Part shown: positions 36,375 through 46,600 of the stretch, piece by piece
Layout of the letters: every line of letters starts with the position of its first letter
Position numbering within the stretch: position 1 is the stretch's first letter
Assembly (NCBI GenBank): GCA_003165595.1
Contig: PLWQ01000010.1
Location: 50,226-114,225 of the forward strand
Origin: Fibrobacterota bacterium
GTDB lineage: Bacteria > Fibrobacterota > Chitinivibrionia > Chitinivibrionales > FEN-1185
Direction of reading: 5' to 3'
DNA: 64,000 bases
Made by a program: the position numbers and the translations under genes
The notes under the pieces: generated by a model
The model's database searches: none
What the model was told of the DNA's origin: nothing
Seen by the model: only the letters and a program-made list of their open reading frames with translations

Positions 36375-39300
36375 TCATTGAATCTTAAACGCATCGAGAT
36401 TATTTCCCGACGTCCCGAAGATTACCAGCGAATCGGACCCGGTGGGAAGATATATCCATGGCCCGGTATTTGAATTTCCGCTCGCGCCTGTGTACGGCCA
36501 ATTGGTCTTGGCGCCGTGCGAGGTATCGTTCACCGCGTAGTACCAGCCGTTGCCTGCGCCGAAGTAGATATATCCCTTGATGGGTATCGGTCCGGACGAG
36601 ACCGTGCCTGCCGCGGTGTAGGTCCAATCCAGGCTTCCGCCGGCCCCGTTGTCCGTTGCGCGGCAAACGTTTGTGCCTGCCGCGAGGTAAACATGCTTGC
36701 TGGCCGAATCCATGAACAAGGGTCCGGTATTGGGCGCCGGGAGAAGCAGGTCGCTTGCCCACTTGCGGGCCATGTTGGATGAGTTGACGGCGTACAACTT
36801 GCTAACATTGGGGGTGGCATAGAGCGTGGTGCCTACGAGCATGAGCGGCAACTGGATCGCGGCGCCCGTGCCGGGGTCGAACGTTGACAAAGGCGTAAAA
36901 TCGTACGAATCTCCCTTGAGCAGCTTTCCGTCGGTGGTTCCCACATACACGTTGTCCTTTTGCACTACCATGTCGGCCGCCGTGCTGATGTTCGGCACCG
37001 CCACCGGAAAGTTCGCAATGGCTCCGCCGTCGGCGATTCGCCGTTTTGTCAAGTTCCCGCCGTATGCCACGTAGAAGCTCGAATCGTCGGGACTGGTGTA
37101 GGGCGTGCCGGTAGCGGAGGACAGGTTCAGGTCGAACAGGTCGGCGCAGGACGAACCGTCGTCGCGCCTGCCCAGCACGTAGGTGCCGGCGTTCACGACC
37201 ACCACATATTTGCCGCCCACAAAGACGTAGGTGGGCATGCCCGTGGTGCCGTAGGTGCCCGTGTAGGCGGCCCAGTTCTGGGCGCCCGTGGCGGCGGTGA
37301 TGCTGTAGATGCTGTCTTTACTTCCGGTTATATACATCACGCTTTGCCCCAGGGAACCGCCCCGAATCGCTCCCAGATTGGTTTTGCTCCACACCGCGGT
37401 TATCGACGACACCGTGGTTGCGTTGGTATCCGGAAGCGCTACCGTGTTTCCCCAGGAGTCGATCGCCCAGATCTTGAAATAGTATTTCTTCTGGGAAAGC
37501 AATCCGGTGATGGAGGTGGTCGAATCAGTCGCGGTGCCCAGGGCCGGCTCCTTGGTGTTGTCCCACAGGTTTCCCAGCCTGTTCTGGACGTTGCTTTCTA
37601 TGGTGTCGTACCGCAACTCGTAGTTCTTGAAATTCACGTCCGTGGCCGGGGTCCAGCCCAGCGTCACGCTGTACACGCCGACGGCAGTCGGTCTGAGATT
37701 GGCAAGGCCGGAAGGCGCCTTGGTGTCGACAAAGAACGGCGAAGTCTGACTGGTGTCCTTATTGGTTCCGTCGGATGCGATTACACGCACAACGTAATTT
37801 GCCTCCACGCCGGCTCCGGGTTCCGAGCTCACCTTCCATCGCAGGGATTTGTTCGAGGTGACGATGGTGTCGATGCCGGCACCCGCGGCTCCGGTCGCCG
37901 TCGATATTGCCGTCCAAGAACCTCCAACTGCCGTCTTGTATTGCGCCGATATCGTTACACTGGAATTGTTGGGGTCGGTGGTGCGGTAGCTTGCGACACC
38001 CGTGTCCTTGTCGCGCTGATAGGCGGTGGCCGCGCTGGAATCGTTGATACCCCACACGATCGGGTTGACAAGATTCACCGTTCGGGAGTTCTGCACCTGG
38101 GTCCCGTAGCACAGGGCGATCCAGTCCGCCGAACGCGCGACGCCCGCCATGGTGACTTCGTCAAGCGAGCCGGTCCACTTTATGCCCCAGGCGAGTCCCC
38201 GCCCGATTTCCCACGCGGTCGCGGAATTGGCCGTGGTGCCCGAACATCCGGCGCCGATTGACGCATTGTTCGTTGCCTGCAACACGCCGTCCACGTACAC
38301 CAGATAGTTGGATGTCCCGCTTCGCACGCCCGTAATCAGATGCCAGTTGCCGTCCGCGATATTTGTGCTGCCCTGGGCTCCGTATTCGCAGGTGGGACCG
38401 TCGCTCGAATAATACACGTTTCCGTTGGCGTTGTTGGTGCTGCCGTAGTATCCGACGTCGAGGCTCAAGGAACGGTCAGCGGCGTTTTGTCGATTTGTCA
38501 ATACCATGCCGGCGCTGGTGCTGGACGTTTTCACCCACGCGCCTTCGGTCCAATCGCTCAAGTTTGCAGCGGGAGCGGCGATTCCGGTGAAGTACTGGGT
38601 CGTTCCGTTAAAACTGTACGCGTTTCCAATGTTCCCTGCCGAGGAGGCAGGGGCGGGGGAGGAACTGCTTGCCTTGAATGCGTTGAAGGTGGCATCGGTG
38701 GTGTCGGTGAGATGCCAGACGCCCCTGAATCCGTTTGCGGTGTCGAATACGGCGGGACCGTTTGTCATATCGGTTGCGGAGCCCTTGCCCCAGTACATGA
38801 CAATCGCCTGAATCTTCGACGATTTCACAATGGAAGGAACGAGCACCCAGCATGCCGCGGTTTGCGTTCCGCTGTTCCAAAACTCTTTCTGGTACTTGAG
38901 GTGTGTTCCGTCGAGAAGCGAAAATCGTATGTCCTGGCCGCTGGCCTGGCACTGTCCGAACCCGGTGGAGAAATTCGCGGCATTGAGCTGAACGCAAACC
39001 GGAAAATTGGCGACGGTGACGCCTATGGCCGTGCCCTGGCTTGTGGTGTTGAAATACACCTTTTGACGATGCTGCCACGTGGAATAGTCGTCGAAATCGA
39101 AGTTCCAATTGGTATTGTTTCCGCCGTTTTGGCAAACGTATCCGTTGCCCGGGGAAACCTTCGCGTAGTTGTAGCTTATAGAATCGTAGGTCGCCGAAAG
39201 CGTACCGGAAACGGCGAGAGTGTCGTACCCGGCCGACGCCAGATACAGCAGCGTGGAACTGCTTTGACCCGTGAGCGTCGCGTTTCCGCCCGCGGTGATT

Positions 39301-41195
39301 TTCCGGCCGGTGGTAAACCCGGCCAGGGAAGTGTGGTTGCCGTTCGCAATTGCAAAGTTACCGGTTACCGAAATATCATGTCCGTTGAGATTGAGGGTGC
39401 CCGCGGTTTGCGAAAACGAGGCCGCGCTCAAATTCGCGCCGGAAATCTGCAGCGTGCCCGGGCCGGATTGCACAATGCCGGGAAGCGTTTGGCCGGAAGC
39501 GAGCGTGAGCACTTGTGTGCCGCTGCCGGCAAACCACAGCGTGCCGCCGCCGGACGTTATGGACATGCCCGCAAAATTGACGGATGCTCCCGTGTCGACA
39601 AGGATCGAAGAACCGAAGTCCAGCGTTCCCGAGCCGGAAATACTTCCCGCAGTGTCAAGAAACCCGCTGCCCAGGCCGAAGGTTCCGGAAAGGATGGTGA
39701 GCTTAACCGTGCTGAACCCCGCGCCGGTGACCGTGGTTGCGCCTGTCCCCGCCCTCACGATTTCGGGGAAAAGCTGTCCCGGCTTGGGCGTAAAGTTTTC
39801 CGAGTACCTGAATTGAAGAACTCCCGAAGCCGGAATGATTGATCCTCCGGTGGAAAAGTCGGCGCTGCTCAGAACGGTAAGAGTATCGGTTGTAAAGACG
39901 AACGTTCCGGCGTATGCCGGTTTGAAAGTGACGGTGAACGCTTTGGCGTTGACGTCGAGCGTACAGCTCTTTGCGGATGTGATGTCGAAAAGAACGTTGC
40001 TGGTCGAATCGGGAACGGTCTGGCCGAACCAGTTGTTCGCGTCACTCCATTTGCCGCCGGTTCCCGAACCGGTCCACGTTTTGTACTGCGGCATAACGGC
40101 AGTTTCGGACCCTATAACAAGCGCGTTTGCCGTTGCTTTCTGGGTATTGTACGCCAGCGTGATCCAGTCGGCCGATCGCGCCACCTTGGACATGCTCAAC
40201 TCATCGATCGATCCGTTGAATTCGACCGCCCACGCGAGCCCGCGGCCGATTTCCCAGGTTGTTAAAGCCGTGGCGGAAGCTGTATTGCAGCCGCTGCCCG
40301 CAGACGCGTTGTTGGTCGCCTGAAGAGCGCCATCGACGTAGATCGAGTAGTTTGTGCTGCCGCTTCTTGTCCCGGCGACAAAATGCCAGTTCCCATCGGC
40401 GATATTCGTTGTGCCCTGGGCTCCGTATTCGCAGCCCGCGCCGTCGTTGGAAAAGTACGCGTTGCCGTTGGACGCGGCGACTCCAGCCCACCATCCGACG
40501 TGCAGGCTCAGGGAACGGTCATTGGCATTCTGGCGATTGGTGATTACCATGCCTGCGGAAGTGCTCGACGTTTTTACCCAGGCGGCTTCCGTCCAGTCGC
40601 TCATGTTCGCTGGCGGCGCCGCAATGCCGGTAAAGTATTGCGTGGAGCCGTTAAACGAATATCCTTTGGCGACATCGCCGGCGGCTGATGTCGGCGCGGG
40701 CGAGGAAGACGACGCCTTGTACCCGTTGGCAGTTGCGTCGGTGGTGTCCGAAAGATGCCAAGCGCCTACATAGCCGCTTCCGGTGTCGAACACAACCTTG
40801 CCGTTCGAACTGTCGGCCGCGGAGCCTTTCCCATAGAACATTTGGAACATGTACACCGAATCGCTGGCGTGGACCGAGTCTATCCGAACCCAGATTTCAG
40901 CCGAGTCATTGCTTACCCAGCGCTCGATCTGATAGGGAATATGGTTGCCGTTGGTGTCGGCGAATCGAATGTCGCCGCCGTTTGCCTGCGCATTGCTAAA
41001 AGAGAAGTTTGAGGTGTTGAGCCGTACCAGGAAAGGGAAACGGGTTACGGGAGTGGTAATGTTTGCACCGCTCGCCTTGGTGTTGATGGAGCACTTGCGG
41101 TAATAGTTCCACGCCCCGTAGTTGTCCTGAGCGGCCGTTTGGACCGCAACCAGCGAGAAAAAGAGGAGTGCGGCGCACGCAAATTTCGCGCTCAT
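36375..41195 (-). CDS. Giant modular surface protein: DUF2341/LamG pairs, Fn3 and beta-propeller (paralogue 2)
   Basis: 1606 residues. Signal peptide about 1-22 (cleavage after TAA). DUF2341-like start (NYGAWNYYRKCSINTKASGA, about 25-120), LamG domain (about 140-350, GYVGAWHLSDTTDATANG), a G8/beta-helix-like stretch (about 375-700, opening with WTGSGTGGKWSDANNW), a second DUF2341 (about 705-800) and LamG (about 822-1030), a linker, an Fn3 domain (about 1167-1260) and a propeller (about 1263-1606) ending SGNNLDAFKIQ. Paralogous to the protein at 43700 and, in its propeller, to the one at 29158. No sorting domain. It is divergent from the propeller gene at 41619. Probably surface-exposed and glycan-binding. 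Confidence 0.8.
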   Translation of the reverse strand: MSAKFACAALLFFSLVAVQTAAQDNYGAWNYYRKCSINTKASGANITTPVTRFPFLVRLNTSNFSFSNAQANGGDIRFADTNGNHIPYQIERWVSNDSAEIWVRIDSVHASDSVYMFQMFYGKGSAADSSNGKVVFDTGSGYVGAWHLSDTTDATANGYKASSSSPAPTSAAGDVAKGYSFNGSTQYFTGIAAPPANMSDWTEAAWVKTSSTSAGMVITNRQNANDRSLSLHVGWWAGVAASNGNAYFSNDGAGCEYGAQGTTNIADGNWHFVAGTRSGSTNYSIYVDGALQATNNASAGSGCNTASATALTTWEIGRGLAWAVEFNGSIDELSMSKVARSADWITLAYNTQKATANALVIGSETAVMPQYKTWTGSGTGGKWSDANNWFGQTVPDSTSNVLFDITSAKSCTLDVNAKAFTVTFKPAYAGTFVFTTDTLTVLSSADFSTGGSIIPASGVLQFRYSENFTPKPGQLFPEIVRAGTGATTVTGAGFSTVKLTILSGTFGLGSGFLDTAGSISGSGTLDFGSSILVDTGASVNFAGMSITSGGGTLWFAGSGTQVLTLASGQTLPGIVQSGPGTLQISGANLSAASFSQTAGTLNLNGHDISVTGNFAIANGNHTSLAGFTTGRKITAGGNATLTGQSSSTLLYLASAGYDTLAVSGTLSATYDSISYNYAKVSPGNGYVCQNGGNNTNWNFDFDDYSTWQHRQKVYFNTTSQGTAIGVTVANFPVCVQLNAANFSTGFGQCQASGQDIRFSLLDGTHLKYQKEFWNSGTQTAACWVLVPSIVKSSKIQAIVMYWGKGSATDMTNGPAVFDTANGFRGVWHLTDTTDATFNAFKASSSSPAPASSAGNIGNAYSFNGTTQYFTGIAAPAANLSDWTEGAWVKTSSTSAGMVLTNRQNAADRSLSLDVGYYGSTNNANGNVYYSSDGPTCEYGAQGSTNIADGNWHLITGVRSGTSNYLVYVDGVLQATNNASIGAGCSGTTANSATAWEIGRGLAWGIKWTGSLDEVTMAGVARSADWIALCYGTQVQNSRTVNLVNPIVWGINDSSAATAYQRDKDTGVASYRTTDPNNSSVTISAQYKTAVGGSWTAISTATGAAGAGIDTIVTSNKSLRWKVSSEPGAGVEANYVVRVIASDGTNKDTSQTSPFFVDTKAPSGLANLRPTAVGVYSVTLGWTPATDVNFKNYELRYDTIESNVQNRLGNLWDNTKEPALGTATDSTTSITGLLSQKKYYFKIWAIDSWGNTVALPDTNATTVSSITAVWSKTNLGAIRGGSLGQSVMYITGSKDSIYSITAATGAQNWAAYTGTYGTTGMPTYVFVGGKYVVVVNAGTYVLGRRDDGSSCADLFDLNLSSATGTPYTSPDDSSFYVAYGGNLTKRRIADGGAIANFPVAVPNISTAADMVVQKDNVYVGTTDGKLLKGDSYDFTPLSTFDPGTGAAIQLPLMLVGTTLYATPNVSKLYAVNSSNMARKWASDLLLPAPNTGPLFMDSASKHVYLAAGTNVCRATDNGAGGSLDWTYTAAGTVSSGPIPIKGYIYFGAGNGWYYAVNDTSHGAKTNWPYTGASGNSNTGPWIYLPTGSDSLVIFGTSGNNLDAFKIQ

Positions 41196-41369
41196 GCAAG
41201 TAACCCTGGACGATTATGACGCATTGTGCGGACAACGGACACTTTGCTCTATTATAGGGCAAATTACGCCGATCGACAAGGGAAATCGCCCGCATTATGT
41301 GAAAAATCAACCCAGTACAACCGACTCTTGTTGATTTCGCGGCTTACTAGCGGTATAATTGTAGTCATA

Positions 41370-41556
41370 GGGGAACCTGGAAATTGCCGCAATGTCATTG
41401 CGAGGAGCGAAGCGACGCGGCAATCTCCCGTAATTCATTACAAAAACGCAAGATTCGCGGACGCGTCTACTCCCGTAGTGCTGTATGCAGTTTTAGTCGT
41501 GGTGCTTCACTTCGTTCGCAATGACAAAACGCGTTTTTGAATCTTTGTAGGTCCCC
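41370..41556. mobile_element. MITE-like palindromic element, copy 1
   Basis: 187 nt bounded by imperfect inverted repeats (GGGGAACCTGGAAATTG and, inverted, GGGGACCTACAAAGATTCAA). Inside are GTCATTGCGAGGAGCGAAGC and ACTTCGTTCGCAATGAC arms, a palindrome found in many bacterial genomes. TA dinucleotides flank it (CATA before, ATAC after), as for IS630/Tc1-type miniature elements. It lies between divergent surface-protein genes, 62 bp before the propeller start. Confidence 0.7.
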
Positions 41557-41618
41557 ATACGAGAACTGCCCCGTTTCCTCACTCCCTTAACGCGGTTTGC
41601 GTAGACTAGGGTATTCGC

Positions 41619-43292
41619 ATGAGTATTGCAATCTGCAGGATGATTTTTCTGACAGTGGCGCTTGCAACGGCTACGTGCATGGCTGCAGACTGGCCCACGT
41701 TCCGGGGAAACCCTCAGCGAACGGGATATTATCCGGATCCGGCCGGATATCCCCAGGATAAGACTCTCCTTTTGCATCTGCCGTCCGTGCCGTTCGTTTC
41801 GTCTCCGTCGGTCGTAAGCGGCATTCTTTATATAGGGGCACGAGACAGCACGTTGTATGCGGTGGATGCAACAAACGGAAACGTGGTATGGAAGAAAAAA
41901 ACCGCGGGCTGGGTCGACTCATCCCCGCTCCTCTTCGACGACAATGTCGTTGTAGGCAGCCGTGACGCAACGGTGTATATGCTCGATTCCCGCAGCGGCG
42001 CCCAGGTGTCGCTGCTGGAAGGCGGGATACAGCTTTCTTCCCCTGCGGTTCTTGCCAGCGGAGTGATCATAACGGGCCTCGGACCGCCTTTTGCCGGGGT
42101 ATCGGGCTACATACGGGGACTGGAAAAAAGGTCAAAGGCCCAGCGCGTGCAGGCGGCATGGTCCCTCAGCCTCCCGCAGATGTCGTACTCGTCGGCCGCG
42201 ACGTACGGCCAGTTCGCGGCGATCGGGGCGGATGACGGAAGGCTGTACGGGCTTGACGGACAGGAAGGGAGAATAGTGTGGAGTCTTCCCACGGGCGGAG
42301 GCGTGTACTTGTCCACGCCCGCCATCGACACGCGGGAACTTGCCGTGTATTTCGCTCCCGGTGAGGAAGATTACTCCGTGTACGCCGTGCGCTTGACAGA
42401 CGGTAAGCTGTTGTGGCAAAGCGAAGGTGCGCCGGCCCGGGCCCTGTCCAAGAGACTCCGCGCCAGTCCGATTTCCTATTCCCGGATGGAGAGCCTGCTT
42501 CGTCTGAGCCCCAAGGACCGCCGGCAAGCCCTCGGCAAAACCCAGGGGAAACTTTCGGCCCTTGCGGATGCCGACAGCTGGATCGCCACCGGCGGCGCCA
42601 AAACCTCCTCAGTCGCCGTTGACGACCGGAATGTGTACGTGGTGCAGAAAGCCCTTGGCCTGCTTCAAACGAACGATACACAGGGAACAGGTCTTTCGTA
42701 CATGCCCCGTTTTACTCTTCTGGCTCTTGACAAAAAGACCGGTTCCGAGAAGTGGCGTTTTTCCGAACTCGCAAACTGCGTGAGGGTGGGATATTCCTCG
42801 TCGCCGGTGGTTACGGATCACATAATTTTCGCAGGCTGGGGCGGCGGCATGCTTCACGCGGTGGACAAGGAAAGCGGAAAATGCATGTGGTCCGACACAC
42901 TGGCCGGCGACATCATTTCTTCTCCGGCCATCGCCGGCGGCAGGCTGTATGTCGCCACGATGAACGGTTACCTCTATTCCTACAATCTTGCCGCTACCGC
43001 ACCCGGACTCGATTTTCAAAGAAGCACCTACTGCTATCCGAATCCGGCCAGGGGTACGGTTTCGCATGTCCAGGTGTACGTTTCCCGGTCTGCAACCGTA
43101 GACATAACGGTCTACAATTCCGCAGACAAGGCCGTGGTCACAATTTCGCGCCCGTATTCGGCGGGGGAGAAATCTCCCTGCGACTGGGACATCTCGCATG
43201 TCGCCAACGGCGTGTACTTCGCTCTTGTGAAGGTGAAATACGCCGACGGCACCAGCGAAAAGAAAGTTCTGAAGGTGGCGGTGCTGCATTAG
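41619..43292 (+). CDS. Secreted PQQ-like beta-propeller with sorting domain (paralogue 2)
   Basis: 557 residues, paralogous over its length to the protein at 34221. Signal peptide ending CMAA, then DWPTFRGNPQRTGYYPDPAG and successive blades (SSPSVVSGILYIGARDSTLY, VDSSPLLFDDNVVVGSRDA, YSSAATYGQFAAIGADDGRL, STPAIDTRELAVYFAPGEED). The last 90 residues are a type-A sorting domain (STYCYPNPARGTVSHVQVYV, WDISHVANGVYFALVKVKYA). Like its paralogue, it has an insert of about 70 residues between blades (SLLRLSPKDRRQALGK). It sits between two giant genes; the upstream one is divergent and the downstream one starts 407 bp later. Confidence 0.85.
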   Translation: MSIAICRMIFLTVALATATCMAADWPTFRGNPQRTGYYPDPAGYPQDKTLLLHLPSVPFVSSPSVVSGILYIGARDSTLYAVDATNGNVVWKKKTAGWVDSSPLLFDDNVVVGSRDATVYMLDSRSGAQVSLLEGGIQLSSPAVLASGVIITGLGPPFAGVSGYIRGLEKRSKAQRVQAAWSLSLPQMSYSSAATYGQFAAIGADDGRLYGLDGQEGRIVWSLPTGGGVYLSTPAIDTRELAVYFAPGEEDYSVYAVRLTDGKLLWQSEGAPARALSKRLRASPISYSRMESLLRLSPKDRRQALGKTQGKLSALADADSWIATGGAKTSSVAVDDRNVYVVQKALGLLQTNDTQGTGLSYMPRFTLLALDKKTGSEKWRFSELANCVRVGYSSSPVVTDHIIFAGWGGGMLHAVDKESGKCMWSDTLAGDIISSPAIAGGRLYVATMNGYLYSYNLAATAPGLDFQRSTYCYPNPARGTVSHVQVYVSRSATVDITVYNSADKAVVTISRPYSAGEKSPCDWDISHVANGVYFALVKVKYADGTSEKKVLKVAVLH

Positions 43293-43484
43293 AAAAAGGA
43301 GCGAGAATCGAGTAGCGAGAATATTAAATTAGAAAAAGATTCATCTGGATTGCTGAGCCCGTGCGGCGTGGTAGGGACCGCTGCGAGACCAAAACTTCTG
43401 CTGCGCGCACGATAGAAACGCCCGGTGAAACAAGATCAAAGACAACTATTTCCGAGTTTGATATTCTGCTTTGCCAAGCTCAAC

Positions 43485-43642
43485 GGTTTGGCATTAACCC
43501 GTTTGTCCAGCGCCAGGGCGGACGGCAGAGTGCGCTGGAGCGCAGGGCTGCCTGACCGCGCCGTGAGGCCTAGCGGCAGGCAGCACCGAGGCCTTGGCCG
43601 AGCTCGTACGGAGGCCCGCCGCCGCAACGCGGCGGGGCGCCC
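43485..43642 (-). repeat. Multi-hairpin repeat, copy E (minus strand, short)
   Basis: From 43642 on the minus strand: GGGCGCCCCGCCGC, hairpin CCGCCGC/GCGGCGG, GCTCGGCC/GGCCTCGG, main stem CTGCCTGCCGC/GCGGTCAGGCAG with the same bulged A, then TGCGCT/AGCGCA and GGCGCTGGACAAACGGG. Its main-stem arms differ from copies A and D by paired changes. The element lies upstream of, and divergent from, the giant gene at 43700. The remainder of 43293-43484 shows no gene. Confidence 0.75.
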
Positions 43643-43699
43643 AGATCTCTATTTTTCAAAAAAATATTTGTTTGCGCGCACAGTAGAAATACCCGATTC

Positions 43700-46600
43700 A
43701 TGAAATCGAAATGCCTAGACAAAATACAATTCGCGAAAAGGCATTTCCGCCATTCTCTTTCCATTGCGGTAATTATTGTCCCCTGCGTATTCCTGTCGAG
43801 TTCTGCCCAGGAAAACTACGGCAACTGGAGCTATTATTGCAAATGTTCCATCAACACCAAAGCAAGCGGCGCCAATGTGCCCGGCGGGGTTGGCCGTTTT
43901 CCCCTGCTGGTGCGGCTTACTGCTTCCAATTTCAGCTTTGCACATGCACTTGCCAGCGGCGGCGATCTGCGGTTTGCCGACACGACCGGGAAACATCTGC
44001 CGTATCAACTGGAACGCTGGAGCTACAATGATTCCGCAGAAGTATGGGTCAGAATCGACTCGGCAAAGGGAAACGATTCGTCCTTTGCGTTCTTTATCTA
44101 TTACGGCAATTCCGCCGCGGTCGATAGCTCCAGCGGCAGCGCGGTATTCGATACAGGAAACGGTTTTTATTCATTGTGGCATTGCAACCAGTCGCCGTCC
44201 ATCCTCGACGCAACGGCGAACGCGAGCACCGGCATGGTGCAGGGAACCGCCTCGGTCGCCCGTTGCGTGATAGGCAACGGCCTTGTTCTCGACGGAAACA
44301 GCGCGTACTTCTATGGATCGAAACAAACGTCGGCCAACCCCAATCCTTTTACCCTGTCGGCCTGGTTCAAGACCGCGGCCTCGTTCAGCTCCGGCGGAAA
44401 AATCATTGGGCTGGGAAGCAGCAATGTCGGCAACAGCTCCTCCTACGACCGCCACATCTGGATCAATGATGACGGAAAGCTTTACTACGGTTGCTATCCG
44501 AATTCCGCCAAGACCATAGGCAGCACGTCAACCTACAAGGACGGTGCATGGCACTACGTTGTTGGAACTTTGTCAACCGCCGGCGAAATCCTGTACGTCG
44601 ACGGGCAGCAAGTCGGCATCGATGCTACGACAACCGCGGCCTGGCCCAATTACACTGCTCCTTACTGGAGGGTTGGCCAGGACAATCTCAATAGTTGGGC
44701 TCCGACGCCTTCCGGAAACTGGTATTTCAACGGTTCCCTTGATGAAGTGAGCATTGCCGCTGTCGCTCGCAGTTCCAGCTGGGTCGCCTTGTGCTATGGT
44801 TCACAAAAACCCGGCTCCAACGCCATTGCCATCGGCGCGGAAGTCGCCAATGTTCCGCAGTACATTACCTGGGTGGGCAACGGCGCCGATTGCAAATGGA
44901 GTACCGCCAATAACTGGTACGGGCAGGTGGTGCCCGATTCAACCATGAACGTCAAATTCGATGTGACGTCGAGCAAGACATGTAGTCTTGACGTAACGGG
45001 AAAAGCAAAAACGATCACCTTTACAGGCCAGTACACGGGCAATTTCTGCTTCACAAACGATACGCTTGCGGTGTACGGTGCCGCAAGTTTCTCGACAGGA
45101 GGGGCTGTTTCGGCCGGCACGGGCGTTCTCAAATTCGTGAACTCGCAGGTTTTTATTCCCGCAACGGGACAGACATTCCCAACCGTCCTGCGATCGGGGG
45201 CGGGAACAACGACGCTGCAAACAACCGGGCTTGTGGCGTCAAGCGTGATTGTCCAGGCTGGCACCTTTTCGCTCGGCGTCGGGCTTGCCCACACGGTGGT
45301 TGCGATCTCGGGATCGGGCGCTCTCGACTTTGGATCGTCATCGCTCACCGATACCGGCGCGAGTCTCGACCTGAGCACGTTCTCTTCGGTAACCGCCGGA
45401 AGCGGAACGCTTGCGTTTGCCAGAAACAACAGCCAGACGTTGACTCTTAAGAGCGGACTCACCCTGCCGTCAATCGTTCATTCCGGATCCGGAACTCTCC
45501 AGATCGCCGGCGCCAACCTGAGCGCCGCTTCGTTTTCGCAAACAGCGGGCACCATCGATCTCAACGGCCACGACATCCAGGTGACCGGGAATTTCTCCAT
45601 CGCCAACGGCACCCACACGAGTTTCGCGGGCTACGCCACCGGTCGCACGATTTCGGTGGGAGGGAACGCCACGCTCAACGGCTTGTCGAGCACGACGCTT
45701 TTGTATATGGCATCCGCGGGGTACGATACCATGGCGGTTACCGGAACACTCACGGGAACCTACGATTCCATCGATTATAATTACGCGAAAATCTCCCAGG
45801 GATACGTGTCAAACAGCATTGACGGGACGCATAACTATCATTGGAACTTCGATCCCGACAATTACGGTAGCTGGAGCTACCGGCGCGCGGTATTCCTCAA
45901 CACCACGGTGCAAGGGACAAAGATATCTTCATCGATATCCCAGTTTCCCGTTTGCATAAAGCTGAGCGGTTCCAACTTCGATTTTACCCAGCCCTCCGAC
46001 CCCAACGGCGCCGACATGCGTTTTTCCCTGCCGGACGGGACGCACTTGAGTTACGAAAAAGAATACTGGAACAAGGCTTCCTCCACGGCGGCTCTCTGGG
46101 TGCTGTTGCCTACCGTGCAGGCAAATATCAAGACGCAGTTCATTATCATGTACTGGGGGTCCGGCAGCGGTGTCGACCGTTCCAGTCCGTCAACGGTATT
46201 CAACACCGGGAGCGGCTACTTCGGGGTGTGGCACATGACGCAAGCCACTCCCAACATGCTTGACGCAACCAGCAACGGGGATACCGGCAAGGCGCAGAAT
46301 GCTCCCGTGGCGGCAACGGGAGTTGTCGGCCAGGCACTCACGCTCAACGGTTCGAGCCAGTACCTCTATGGCCTGAAAACCGCCGCCGTCAATCCAAATC
46401 CTTTCACGATTTCCACCTGGTTCAAGACCGGCGCGTCCTTCTCGACCGGCGGCAAACTGATCGGTCTGGGGACCAGCAGTACCGGCAACAGCGGTTCTTA
46501 CGACCGGCACATATGGATCCACGATGACGGCAAAATCTACTTCGGGTGCTGGATCGGCAGCGCGTCAACCGTCGGGAGCTCTTCCGCGTATAAAGACGGG

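Noticed and set aside
36960..39842. Two long plus-strand ORFs (433 and 500 codons) opposite the giant gene
   Set aside because: Antisense shadows; Arg/Gly/Ala-rich with no domain, while the minus strand gives continuous LamG, Fn3 and propeller modules.
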